Shown here piece after piece: positions 16,787 through 25,306 of a stretch of DNA of 32,772 nucleotides. Position 1 is the stretch's first letter; each line of letters opens with the position of its first letter. A program made the translations under genes and the position numbers. The notes below the pieces were generated by a model. It was not told the origin of the DNA and ran no database searches. It saw only the letters and a program-made list of their open reading frames with translations. The stretch spans positions 1 to 32,772 of the forward strand of contig JAGIAP010000018.1 of assembly GCA_017744805.1 (NCBI GenBank), read 5' to 3'. Origin of the DNA: Chitinophagaceae bacterium. GTDB lineage: Bacteria; Bacteroidota; Bacteroidia; Chitinophagales; Chitinophagaceae.

Positions 16787-17442
16787 ATTATTCTTCAAAA
16801 GAAAATCCCGAATACTTGATGAGAGTCAAGAAAAAAGTGCATCGCGAGATAAGGCTCCCTGCCTTACCGCCTAAGAAGATCCCGCATATCGTCAAAGAGC
16901 TTGTGAAAGCACTGAACAAGCAAAAGACAGATGTCCGCAGCTTTGCTGCTTCAGAAAAGCTCAGCCCTTCCAAAGTGTATAACTGGATAGCCGGCAAGGC
17001 CCAACCCAAGAGGGGCTCGGAAGAAGCCATACTCCGTTATTTCAAAAAGATAAAGTACCGGTATATGCCCATGCCGGAGTTGGCTCCTCCCTCGAAAAAG
17101 AAAACAAAGGCAAAAGGAAGACCAAAGCTGATGGAAGATCATTCACCCAATTATTACCTGGGCAAACTGCTGGCTACGGACAAGGCATTGTACAGTAAAT
17201 CACTTTCCGTGATCATGAAGGATATTCAAATCTCATTAAGGGTTCATTCAGAGCAGGTGGAATTTCTAAAGAATCAACTGCACATGATCGGGGGTAAAGT
17301 GAAGGCCACTTCAGCGGACCTTGTAGCCATCCAGGAATACCTGGCGGAGCGCCATTCCGGAGGGGATGCAAGCAAGCGGGTGGAATTGCTGAACAAGATG
17401 CTGCACCGGTCCGAGGATCTCTATCCGGACCGGGGGGCATGA
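16771..17442 (+). CDS. putative DNA-binding protein (HTH-like N-terminus plus AT-hook-like motif); start may instead be 16819
   Basis: FAASEKLSPSKVYNWIAGKAQPKRGSEEAILRYF resembles a Xre-type HTH; KKKTKAKGRPKLME resembles an AT-hook core (GRP). No family recognised. Confidence 0.6.
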   Translation: MYLPEHYSSKENPEYLMRVKKKVHREIRLPALPPKKIPHIVKELVKALNKQKTDVRSFAASEKLSPSKVYNWIAGKAQPKRGSEEAILRYFKKIKYRYMPMPELAPPSKKKTKAKGRPKLMEDHSPNYYLGKLLATDKALYSKSLSVIMKDIQISLRVHSEQVEFLKNQLHMIGGKVKATSADLVAIQEYLAERHSGGDASKRVELLNKMLHRSEDLYPDRGA

Positions 17443-17445
17443 AAA

Positions 17446-17469
17446 AAGGAAATGTAGATACATTTCCTT
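17446..17469. terminator. hairpin immediately after the stop codon; terminator-like
   Basis: Perfect 10-bp stem AAGGAAATGT-AGAT-ACATTTCCTT; no good T-tract on the plus strand, A6 upstream. Confidence 0.4.
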
Positions 17470-17719
17470 AGTGACTTAAACGGGGTTGTCACACCAATTA
17501 TCTGCGACACGAAACCAGATAGACTTCTCGCAGAGAACCAGTTTCAAACTGTACATGAGAAAAACCAAATGCCAATGGCACGGTTTATATCAAAGTAACA
17601 TTAGTTCTGATTCATTTCGGGAGATAGTACACGAATGCGTCTATACGTTACACTAACGCGTCGTTTTTATGCACGAACGGTGCGGAAATCCGAAATGGTC
17701 ATATTTCACCGCCTCCCGA

Positions 17720-17769
17720 AAATAAAAAAACCACTCTTTCCTGAGCCCCGTGAAAACGGGGCCAGGAAA
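17720..17769 (-). terminator. Rho-independent terminator of the OmpA-family gene
   Basis: TTTCCTG(A)GCCCCGT-GAAA-ACGGGGC-CAGGAAA stem, with a T-rich tract on the minus strand (AAAATAAAAAAA at 17719-17730 on plus). Confidence 0.85.
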
Positions 17770-17859
17770 AGAATGGAACCTTTACAAGAAACCCTTGGAT
17801 GCTTATTCTTTGTACCTCTGGAATAGCATCCGTCTTTGAACCATGATCCAAGAACTATC

Positions 17860-19194
17860 TTAGTAGCTCAGTTTGAGCTCTACACGTCTGTTGAGGGTTC
17901 TGCCCTTGGCAGTTTTGTTGTCGGCGATCGGATGAGTGGATCCGTAACCAACTGCAGTCATCCTGCTTTCGTCAACACCTTTGCCCTTCAGGTAAGCCAT
18001 CACGGCCTGTGCGCGTTTTTCGCTCAGGGGCTGGTTTACTTTGTCAGAACCGGTATTGTCGGTATGGCCTTCGATGCTCAGTTTCAGGTCAGCATCTTTC
18101 TTCATTTCAGCAGCCACCAGATCCAGGGAAGCGTTTGATTTGGCCATCAGTTTGGCGGTACCGGTAGTGAAGAAGATCTTTCCTGCAGCTACATTCACTT
18201 TCTTCACCACTTCTTCTTTCACAACAGGGCATCCGTTGTTCTCTTTGGGACCGGGGAGGTTGGGGCATTTGTCTTCTTCGTCGTTCACACCATCCTTATC
18301 GGTATCGGGGATGGGGCAACCCTGGTAACGGGCAACACCAGCTACATTGGGGCATTTGTCCTCTTCATCGTTCACACCATCGCCATCGGTATCAGGGATG
18401 GGGCAACCATTGTAACGAGCCAGTCCTTTTACGGTAGGGCATTTGTCGTCCTTATCAGGAACACCATCACCATCAGTATCAGGGCAACCCTGGAACTGGG
18501 GCAGGCCTTTCACGTCAGGACAAGCATCCAGGCTATCCACTACGCCATCACCATCAGTATCTTTGGGAGCTTCGATAACGGGGATGGGCACAGTTTTAAC
18601 GGGAGCAGCCTGTTTGGGCTTGGAGATATTTTCAGTGAAGCCGATAGACCAGAAGAGGTTATCGTCATGTTTCTTCTGATTGAGCGCCAGGCGGTAATTG
18701 GCTTGCACGAAGATATAAGTGAGACCAGCGAGGTTCACCTGTGCGCCGATACCGAGGGGAGCGTAAGGGCTCCACCTGCTGCCATAGTTACCAACGCCTA
18801 CACCTGCAGTGAGGAAGGGGTTCACTGTGTAGTTATCGTTCAGTGCACGTGCATGCAATGAAGCTTCAAATTCGTTGGAGTATTGATTGCTGGAACCGTT
18901 CTTGGAATAGTTGGTGAACAGTCCGTTGTAACGACCAGAGAAATCGATCTTCTTAGTGATCCCCTGCCAGTACATAAGGGAGAATCCGAAATCCTGTTTG
19001 GAGAAATCATGCCAGTCACCTTTTTTCCAGGTGTCTTTGAAAGAAGTGGCTTTGATCTCATTGGGAGTTTTGAAGTCTGTAGAATTTACGCTGAAGCCGA
19101 TCAGCTTTCCTTTCTTTTTGGAGATTTCCTGTGCGGTAGCAACATGAGCGAACAACGCGGCGAAAGCTGCGAGGGGTAGTAGTTTTCGTATCAT
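17860..19194 (-). CDS. OmpA-family outer-membrane protein with thrombospondin type-3 repeats
   Basis: TSP3 repeats DTDGDGVVDSLDACPDVKG… and C-terminal OmpA domain LKLSIEGHTDNTGSDKVNQPLSEKRAQAVMAYLKGKGVDESRMTAVGYG. Confidence 0.95.
   Translation of the reverse strand: MIRKLLPLAAFAALFAHVATAQEISKKKGKLIGFSVNSTDFKTPNEIKATSFKDTWKKGDWHDFSKQDFGFSLMYWQGITKKIDFSGRYNGLFTNYSKNGSSNQYSNEFEASLHARALNDNYTVNPFLTAGVGVGNYGSRWSPYAPLGIGAQVNLAGLTYIFVQANYRLALNQKKHDDNLFWSIGFTENISKPKQAAPVKTVPIPVIEAPKDTDGDGVVDSLDACPDVKGLPQFQGCPDTDGDGVPDKDDKCPTVKGLARYNGCPIPDTDGDGVNDEEDKCPNVAGVARYQGCPIPDTDKDGVNDEEDKCPNLPGPKENNGCPVVKEEVVKKVNVAAGKIFFTTGTAKLMAKSNASLDLVAAEMKKDADLKLSIEGHTDNTGSDKVNQPLSEKRAQAVMAYLKGKGVDESRMTAVGYGSTHPIADNKTAKGRTLNRRVELKLSY
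18230..18565 (-). repeat. in-frame degenerate tandem repeats encoding the TSP3 Ca-binding units
   Basis: Four units of the type CP(I)PDTDGDGVNDEEDKCPNVAGVARYQG. Confidence 0.8.
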
Positions 19195-19255
19195 AATATT
19201 GATTTAGTTCGGGGCGGGGTGTTCACGAGGATTGTGAATTCCGATCCTGACGGCG

Positions 19256-19263
19256 CAAAATTA
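19256..19263 (-). promoter_or_regulatory. candidate Bacteroidota -7 element for the OmpA-family gene
   Basis: TAATTTTG on the minus strand matches TAnnTTTG about 60 nt upstream of the start; no clear -33 TTTG. Confidence 0.35.
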
Positions 19264-19363
19264 CCGTAAAGTGAAGAAGTATCAGGTAAGCGAAGTACGA
19301 AGATTTTGTAGTAATACTTCTATCGCATAGCAAAACCTCAATAAAATAAAGTAGTTCTGCTAT

Positions 19364-19392
19364 AAAAAATGGCTCCGGGGAACCGGAACCAT
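19364..19392 (-). terminator. Rho-independent terminator-like hairpin with no assigned upstream gene
   Basis: Minus-strand RNA AUGGUUCCGG-UUCC-CCGGAGCCAU (10 bp with one G.U) followed by U6. On plus the same position is a C.A mismatch, which favours minus orientation. Confidence 0.6.
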
Positions 19393-19893
19393 CAGTCATT
19401 AGTTATACAGTGCTTCTGATCTGCGAATAAACTGGTTGCATGGAAATGCACCAGGCAAGCACATTTTTTTCGAAACGATATTGGAAACAGCGATACCGTC
19501 ACTAAAGAATTAGTGCAGCAGGCTTTAAATAGGATTGGCGATTGGTATAGAGAATTTGTTCATGAAAAAATAGCCGGCAGGATTGCCGTTGGATAAGAAA
19601 AGCTGCTATCAGAGAGAGTAACCATTGATCAATCCCCTACTTGTCCATCGATTGATCTGCGTGTGTTAAGAACCGGTATAGTTCCGGTCTGTTCCACAAA
19701 TGTATTTTAACAATAATTAAGGAATTGTAGAAACAGTTCTAAATCGTTGTAGTAAAACTTCGATCTTGTGGTGATTATCATGTGTAGAAATAATATTGTA
19801 TCTTGGCCCCGTTTTTCATTAACTTGGTTATAACGGGTAACCTGGTTTGGCAACGCTCCCAGTTTTGTTCTGAAAACCATTGAAACATACTCT

Positions 19894-20535
19894 ATGCCGA
19901 ACATCTTGATTGCGGATGATCACGCGATCGTGCGCTATGGAACTACCCTGATCATAAAAGACCTTATGCCTGGTGTAACCGTATCCGAAGCCGAAAACTT
20001 CAGCCAGGTGCTCAAACTGCTGAGTCAGCAAAAATTCGATCTCCTTATCCTTGATATCAATATCCCCGGCGGCAACAATCTCCAGATGATAGATGTGGTA
20101 CGCCTTCATCAGCCACAGATCAGGATCCTGATCTTCTCCGGCTACGACGAACAACTTTTCGCTCTCCGTTATTTACAAGCAGGTGTGGATGGGTACCTGG
20201 TGAAGCATTCGCCGGAAGAAGACCTGAAGACCGCCATCCGCACTATCCTCAACAACGAAAAATATATCAGCTCTACCGTTCGCCAGCATTTGCTGAACGG
20301 CCTCAATACCAAAGCAGATATTTCCAGGAATCCCCTGCAAACATTGTCTAACCGGGAAATGGAAGTGATGCAATTGCTCATCAAGGGCTCCAGCGTGGCC
20401 GATATCGGCAGTATGCTAAGTCTGCAGATATCTACAGTAAGTACTTATAAGGCAAGGATCTTCGATAAACTGGATGTGGCCAATGTGATAGACCTGGCAG
20501 AGAAAGTAAGATTGTATGGCGGACAGGCTTCCTGA
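19894..20535 (+). CDS. NarL/LuxR-family response regulator
   Basis: Receiver NILIADDHAIVRYG…LLILDINIPGG…VKHSPEEDL; LuxR HTH LSNREMEVMQLLIKGSSVADIGSMLSLQISTVSTYKARIFDKL. Confidence 0.95.
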   Translation: MPNILIADDHAIVRYGTTLIIKDLMPGVTVSEAENFSQVLKLLSQQKFDLLILDINIPGGNNLQMIDVVRLHQPQIRILIFSGYDEQLFALRYLQAGVDGYLVKHSPEEDLKTAIRTILNNEKYISSTVRQHLLNGLNTKADISRNPLQTLSNREMEVMQLLIKGSSVADIGSMLSLQISTVSTYKARIFDKLDVANVIDLAEKVRLYGGQAS

Positions 20536-20539
20536 TCCG

Positions 20540-23500
20540 CTATTGCTTCCTGAAGATCAGCTCCACTACCGTTCCCCCACCCTCTCCATCATTGACATGG
20601 ATCTGTCCCTGCATCTGGGCTACAAGGTCTTTTACGATGATCAGTCCCAGTCCGGATTTCCCGGCAATGCCGTTGTCTGACCCGGCATTCAACTGATCAT
20701 TGTTGCACCATTCCTGCATCGGCTGGTTCATACCGAAGCCACTATCCTTTACACGTATGCGAATATCATCTGCATTCTCCACCGCCGAAATGCTGACCAC
20801 TCCATTGAAGGTGGCTTTCACCGCATTATCGATCAGGTTATGGATCACGATACCCAGTAAATGATTATTACTGCGGATATAGGTTCCCCGCGGGATCTTG
20901 TTCTCGATTATAGTGGACTGCTCTGCCGCGATCTCGTTGAAGATCTGCAGTTTTGTCTGCACCAGTTCGTACAAACAAAGTTTATCGAAAACAATTGCCG
21001 ACTGGGTAGAGTTCAATTTGATATACTGAAGCAAATTATCCGTAAGATGGTACATCCGGTAACCCGATTCATAGATCAGGTGCGCCGTTCTTTTATTCTC
21101 ATCCAGGCTCTTCTCTTCCAGGTCAGCATCCGTATTATCGAACAATCTCCGGGCCGCACCGGTCAGGTATTTCAATGGCGTTTTGATATCATGGGTGATG
21201 GCAGCGATCAGCCTTTCCTGCATCCTCGTTTGCCTGCGCATGCTTTCTTCCGATTGCTGTAATTCTGTGAGCGTGGTTTGCAAGGCTTGTGTGCGCTCAT
21301 CGATCTTCTCTTCCAACTGTGCATTTTTTCGTTGCACATATCGCAGCTTGATACGCGTGTACAGGAGGAATCCCCCCACCAGCAATACCAGCAAAAGTAT
21401 GCGGAACCAGCCGGTCTCATAAAAGGCCAGCGGTACTTCCAGCAGGATGCTTTTCACCAGGTAATTATTGCTTCCGAACCCATTCGCTTTCCGGACCCTG
21501 ATCTCATAACTGCCGGAGGCCAGCGAAGAGAGTCTGATAGCACCGTCGGCATCCAGCGGGATCCATTTGCCTTCCGTGCCATCCTTCACCAGGGAAAAGT
21601 CCAACTGCCTGTTGTACGGATTTCCGAAATAAGGCATGGTGATGAAAAGACGAAGGAAGTCGAAATGCTTTACCAGGGAAATGGTATCGGCAAGCGGAAT
21701 GGTCTTCCCATCCAACTCGATCCTGTCGATGAACAGGCTCAGTGCCGGAACTTCCGGGATCAGCTTCGAGGGATTACCCAATACCAGCCCGTTCAAAGAA
21801 GGAAAGGAAAAGAACCCATCATCCAGCTTGATGCCGCAGGGCTGGCATCCGCCATTGAATTCATTTGTATTGAATCCGGTATTCTTGTCGTAATACAGAT
21901 AGAATGGGGCCCGGCCCTTTCCTGCCGCATAATCCAGCAGGTCTTGCCGCGATGTCTGGAACAGTCCTTTATTGGTGGTGATCCAGAAGAATCCGGCTTT
22001 ATCTTCCAAAATGCAATGTGCCGTGGACAAATAATTGCCCTTGTCGGCAGGCATGCGTGTCAGCTTCTTTCCATCATACAAATAGAAACCATCCTCATAC
22101 GTGGTGATCCAGAGCTCTTTTTCCTGCCGCAGGAACAAACTTCGAACATACTTTCCCGATAGCTCTTTGATGGAATCTATTTTTCCTGTTGGTTTATCGA
22201 TACAATAGAGACCTGCCCCGCAGCCCATCCACAGTTTATCCTTTCCTTCTTCCTGCACATAGCAAAGGTCTTTGATCTCAGGATAGATGATGCGGGGTTG
22301 AGCATGGGGATCGTTCAGGCTGAAACGCCAGCTAGGCCCCCGCTTGACCCCTACTATGAGGTTACTATCCCGGTCTTCGTACAGTACGGTCAGCACTCCG
22401 GGCATATTGAATTCCCTGAGCAGTTTCCTGCCGGTGGGATCGAAGCAATACAGGTTGGCGCGATGCTTCACCCAGATATTTTTCCGATGGTCCACCACCA
22501 TGCTGGATCTGTCTTCCTTCATTCGCTTATTGAATTCCGGCAATACTTCATTGTCCTTGTGCAGTCCAAACAAATAGCCTTGTGGTGTCAGTATCTTATT
22601 ATCGCCGATGGCGGCTTGTGCATAATACACTTCATCGGCATCGGATTGATCGGACCGGAGGGTATAGAACGGTTTCCTGGTGAGCACGAAAAGGCCGCGG
22701 GTCTGACTTCCCATAAAGAGCCGCTTGTAGCGGGTATCGTAAAGGATGGAAAGTATCCTGTTGGCTTCATAATCGAACTCGTGCATCAGTAGTTCCGTGG
22801 TCAGCCCGTTCCTGGCGCCGGGCTTCAGAAGGTAGAGGCTTTTGCCCGCTACTACAAATGCCTGACCGGCACTGGTGCTCCAGTATAGTTTCGGTTGTAC
22901 CCGGCCGTTAAGTACGCCTGGCTGTGTTCTGATATCCCCTTGTAATTCGCCGGTGGCGATCACCTGGCCATTCTCTATTAGTGTAAGTTTTACACCATTC
23001 AATTGGTAGAGCCTGCCACCCAGCAGGAAATATTTATAGAAATCCCCTGTCTTGTATCTTATGGCAGACACGATCTTTCCACTATCATATTCGATAATGG
23101 AATCCTGGCTCAGAATATGGTAGTGCTCTTTGGAGATATTGATCTTGTATCTCTCTACACAGATCAGTGAAGCATACATATCGGGTAGCCCCAATGCATT
23201 GTATAACTCATACACTTCCGTAACCGGATCCTGCTCATTGCCGGATATTTCCAGCCAGGAGTTACCGGGTAGTATGCCCGCCTGTCCATCTTCCATATAT
23301 ACTACCTGATTCCTTTCCGTGATGCCGATCAGGCCTCCCGTATTGCGGTTGGGGATCAGCCAGGCCATACGGCTGCTTTGCAGGGGCAACTGATTCTTAT
23401 TGAAAGAGCGGAAATTTTGTCCATCAAAACGCACTACCCCATTCTCTGTCACCAGCCAGCAAAACCCGCTCCGGTCAAATCCCATATACTTCACACTATT

Positions 23501-23614
23501 CTGAGGCAGGCCGTTCTCATCGGTATACTGCCGGATAGTATACTGCAAAGTATCATGCGCATGTAATAGAAAAGGGAATAATAAGAGGATCAATAATGGT
23601 ACAAAGGACTTCAT
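20540..23614 (-). CDS. large periplasmic-propeller (Reg_prop/Y_Y_Y) sensor histidine kinase, 1024 aa
   Basis: N-terminal signal, repeated propeller units, TM FRILLLVLLVGGFLLYTRIKL, H-box AAITHDIKTPLKYLTG, HATPase NLIDNAVKA…DSGFGM…GLGLIIVKDL. Confidence 0.93.
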   Translation of the reverse strand: MKSFVPLLILLLFPFLLHAHDTLQYTIRQYTDENGLPQNSVKYMGFDRSGFCWLVTENGVVRFDGQNFRSFNKNQLPLQSSRMAWLIPNRNTGGLIGITERNQVVYMEDGQAGILPGNSWLEISGNEQDPVTEVYELYNALGLPDMYASLICVERYKINISKEHYHILSQDSIIEYDSGKIVSAIRYKTGDFYKYFLLGGRLYQLNGVKLTLIENGQVIATGELQGDIRTQPGVLNGRVQPKLYWSTSAGQAFVVAGKSLYLLKPGARNGLTTELLMHEFDYEANRILSILYDTRYKRLFMGSQTRGLFVLTRKPFYTLRSDQSDADEVYYAQAAIGDNKILTPQGYLFGLHKDNEVLPEFNKRMKEDRSSMVVDHRKNIWVKHRANLYCFDPTGRKLLREFNMPGVLTVLYEDRDSNLIVGVKRGPSWRFSLNDPHAQPRIIYPEIKDLCYVQEEGKDKLWMGCGAGLYCIDKPTGKIDSIKELSGKYVRSLFLRQEKELWITTYEDGFYLYDGKKLTRMPADKGNYLSTAHCILEDKAGFFWITTNKGLFQTSRQDLLDYAAGKGRAPFYLYYDKNTGFNTNEFNGGCQPCGIKLDDGFFSFPSLNGLVLGNPSKLIPEVPALSLFIDRIELDGKTIPLADTISLVKHFDFLRLFITMPYFGNPYNRQLDFSLVKDGTEGKWIPLDADGAIRLSSLASGSYEIRVRKANGFGSNNYLVKSILLEVPLAFYETGWFRILLLVLLVGGFLLYTRIKLRYVQRKNAQLEEKIDERTQALQTTLTELQQSEESMRRQTRMQERLIAAITHDIKTPLKYLTGAARRLFDNTDADLEEKSLDENKRTAHLIYESGYRMYHLTDNLLQYIKLNSTQSAIVFDKLCLYELVQTKLQIFNEIAAEQSTIIENKIPRGTYIRSNNHLLGIVIHNLIDNAVKATFNGVVSISAVENADDIRIRVKDSGFGMNQPMQEWCNNDQLNAGSDNGIAGKSGLGLIIVKDLVAQMQGQIHVNDGEGGGTVVELIFRKQ

Positions 23615-23775
23615 AAAGGACAGGCCCGGGTTAGCGGGGTTTAATGCAATGGTTTTTTAGAGCGGGAGCGTTGCCGGTGTAACCTGTGTAACGGAAGGAT
23701 AAGGTTCAAAAAGGTTGCCGCAAAACTACAATATTATCATGCTCGGAAATACAAATCACTATTTCATTTTTCCAC

Positions 23776-23806
23776 TTTTTTAAACATGATCACATGTTAA
23801 AAAAAA
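23776..23806. repeat. AT-rich extended palindrome
   Basis: TTTTTTAAACATG-ATCA-CATGTTAAAAAAAA; core AACATG/CATGTT is perfect. Confidence 0.55.
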
Positions 23807-23835
23807 CTCCATAGAAAGTTCTGTGCGGCTTATGT

Positions 23836-24198
23836 TCATGAAAGCAAAAAGTAGAGTGGGATCAGCGAAAGGAAATTCATCAACAATACCGGCAATAACA
23901 ACTTTTTGGCAGCAAGTTCTTTCCGGCAGGCTTTCAATATAAGGAACTCCGTGATCAGCGCCTGCGCACCAAAAAGTAACACTACATTCCAGGGAAAAGA
24001 GGGCGAGCCCACCAAAGAAGAAGAGAACCGGAGCAGTACCAAACCACCCACTACTACTGAAACTACATTGGCCAGGGAGGCAAACACCAGGCAGGCCAAC
24101 ATCTTATGGTATTTGAAAAGATAAAGCACCAGTGTTTCTATCACGATCGTGATCAATAGCTGGAACAGGAAGAGGGGAATTACGTAAAGATTGTTCAT
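23836..24198 (-). CDS. small hypothetical membrane protein (about 4 TM), 120 aa
   Basis: Four hydrophobic segments; ATG start MNNLYVIPLFLFQLLITIVIE. Confidence 0.7.
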   Translation of the reverse strand: MNNLYVIPLFLFQLLITIVIETLVLYLFKYHKMLACLVFASLANVVSVVVGGLVLLRFSSSLVGSPSFPWNVVLLFGAQALITEFLILKACRKELAAKKLLLPVLLMNFLSLIPLYFLLS

Positions 24199-24419
24199 GA
24201 ATTGGCAATGAGATGCAAATATGACGACAGAAATGAAAGGATCAGGTTATGTATGACCATTTTTTTACTTGAAAACCAGTAGAAATAATCAAATATTGTC
24301 ATGTCTTTTCTACACGCTTTCCGTCTTTTACCGGGGTAGAATTACCTTGATTAGCGAATTATAAACAAATATTGTCCGGCATTCATGGAATATCTCCAAA
24401 AAATGATAATATTGGTTTA

Positions 24420-25295
24420 ATGAAAGTCCTCCAATTCACGGTTCCGATTGTTCAAAAGGGTTCAGTGGCGGTGCAGGAAGACATTCTTCCCTATTTCTAC
24501 AATTATTATCACCGTCATGCCGAAGCCCAAATAACGCTGATCATCAAAGGCGAGGGCACTTTCATTGCCGGTAACTACACCCAACCCTTCAAGCCTGGTG
24601 AGATCTATCTGTTGGGCGCCAATCAACCCCATATCTTCAAAGCGGATGCACATTATTTCGATAACCAGAAGGAGAACAATATCCATGCGATCCATGTGTA
24701 CTTCGATCAGGATCTGCTGCTGAAGGGCATCCTGAACCTCCAGGAGTTGGATGGTATCCGGAAATTCCTGCTCGGTGCTTCCAATGGTTACCAGCTACCC
24801 GATCAGTATTGCGGAATGGCCTCCCTCATGATCAAGCGGATCAATACTGCTGAAAGAACGGAAAGGCTTTTTGAATTTTTCCGATTGCTGCAGTTCTTCG
24901 CCAATGAAGTGAAAGATTGGAAATCGTTATCGAATGGCTTCTCCAAGTATTCATTCACAGATAGCGAGGGCATCCGAATGAACGATATCTATCAATATAC
25001 CGTTGAGCATTATGCGGAGGATATCTCTTTGAAAAAAGTATCTGAGGTAGCCCATATCACTCCCCATGCTTTCTGTAAATACTTCAAGAAGCATACACGT
25101 AAAACCTATATGAGCTTCCTGAACGAGATCCGAATCAATGAAGCCTGCAAGCGTATCATCAATGGCGATTTCGATTCCATTTCCAGCATCGCCTATTCCA
25201 TCGGTTTCAACAATACCATCACTTTCAACAGGGTATTCAAGAAAGTGACAGGCATGACGCCTTCCAACTATATCTCGGGTTACAAACGTAAGTAA
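24420..25295 (+). CDS. AraC-family transcriptional regulator
   Basis: Cupin-like N-terminus (HRHAEAQITLIIKGEGTFIAGNY) and AraC HTH (LKKVSEVAHITPHAFCKYFKKHTRKTYMSFLNEIRINEACKRI…YSIGFNNTITFNRVFKKVTGMTPSNY). Confidence 0.95.
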   Translation: MKVLQFTVPIVQKGSVAVQEDILPYFYNYYHRHAEAQITLIIKGEGTFIAGNYTQPFKPGEIYLLGANQPHIFKADAHYFDNQKENNIHAIHVYFDQDLLLKGILNLQELDGIRKFLLGASNGYQLPDQYCGMASLMIKRINTAERTERLFEFFRLLQFFANEVKDWKSLSNGFSKYSFTDSEGIRMNDIYQYTVEHYAEDISLKKVSEVAHITPHAFCKYFKKHTRKTYMSFLNEIRINEACKRIINGDFDSISSIAYSIGFNNTITFNRVFKKVTGMTPSNYISGYKRK

Positions 25296-25306
25296 GGCCC
25301 GGGATC

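Noticed and set aside
16250-17860. IS element or integron around the HTH gene
   Set aside because: No transposase/integrase, no target-site duplication visible; the 12-bp inverted repeat alone is insufficient.
18230-18565. CRISPR-like or satellite repeat
   Set aside because: The repeats are in-frame TSP3 units of the OmpA-family gene, not spacer-separated direct repeats.
19420-19598. Open frame ANKLVAWKCTRQAHFFRNDIGNSDTVTKELVQQALNRIGDWYREFVHEKIAGRIAVG* as a possible pseudogene remnant
   Set aside because: No in-frame ATG, only about 57 codons and no recognisable family; could be chance.
19707-19904. 65-aa minus-strand ORF as the gene served by the terminator at 19364-19392
   Set aside because: Too far (over 300 nt) and unremarkable composition; overlaps the response regulator start on the opposite strand.
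21278-22162. 294-aa plus-strand ORF antisense to the propeller kinase
   Set aside because: Opposite a well-supported kinase CDS; composition typical of antisense read-through frames.
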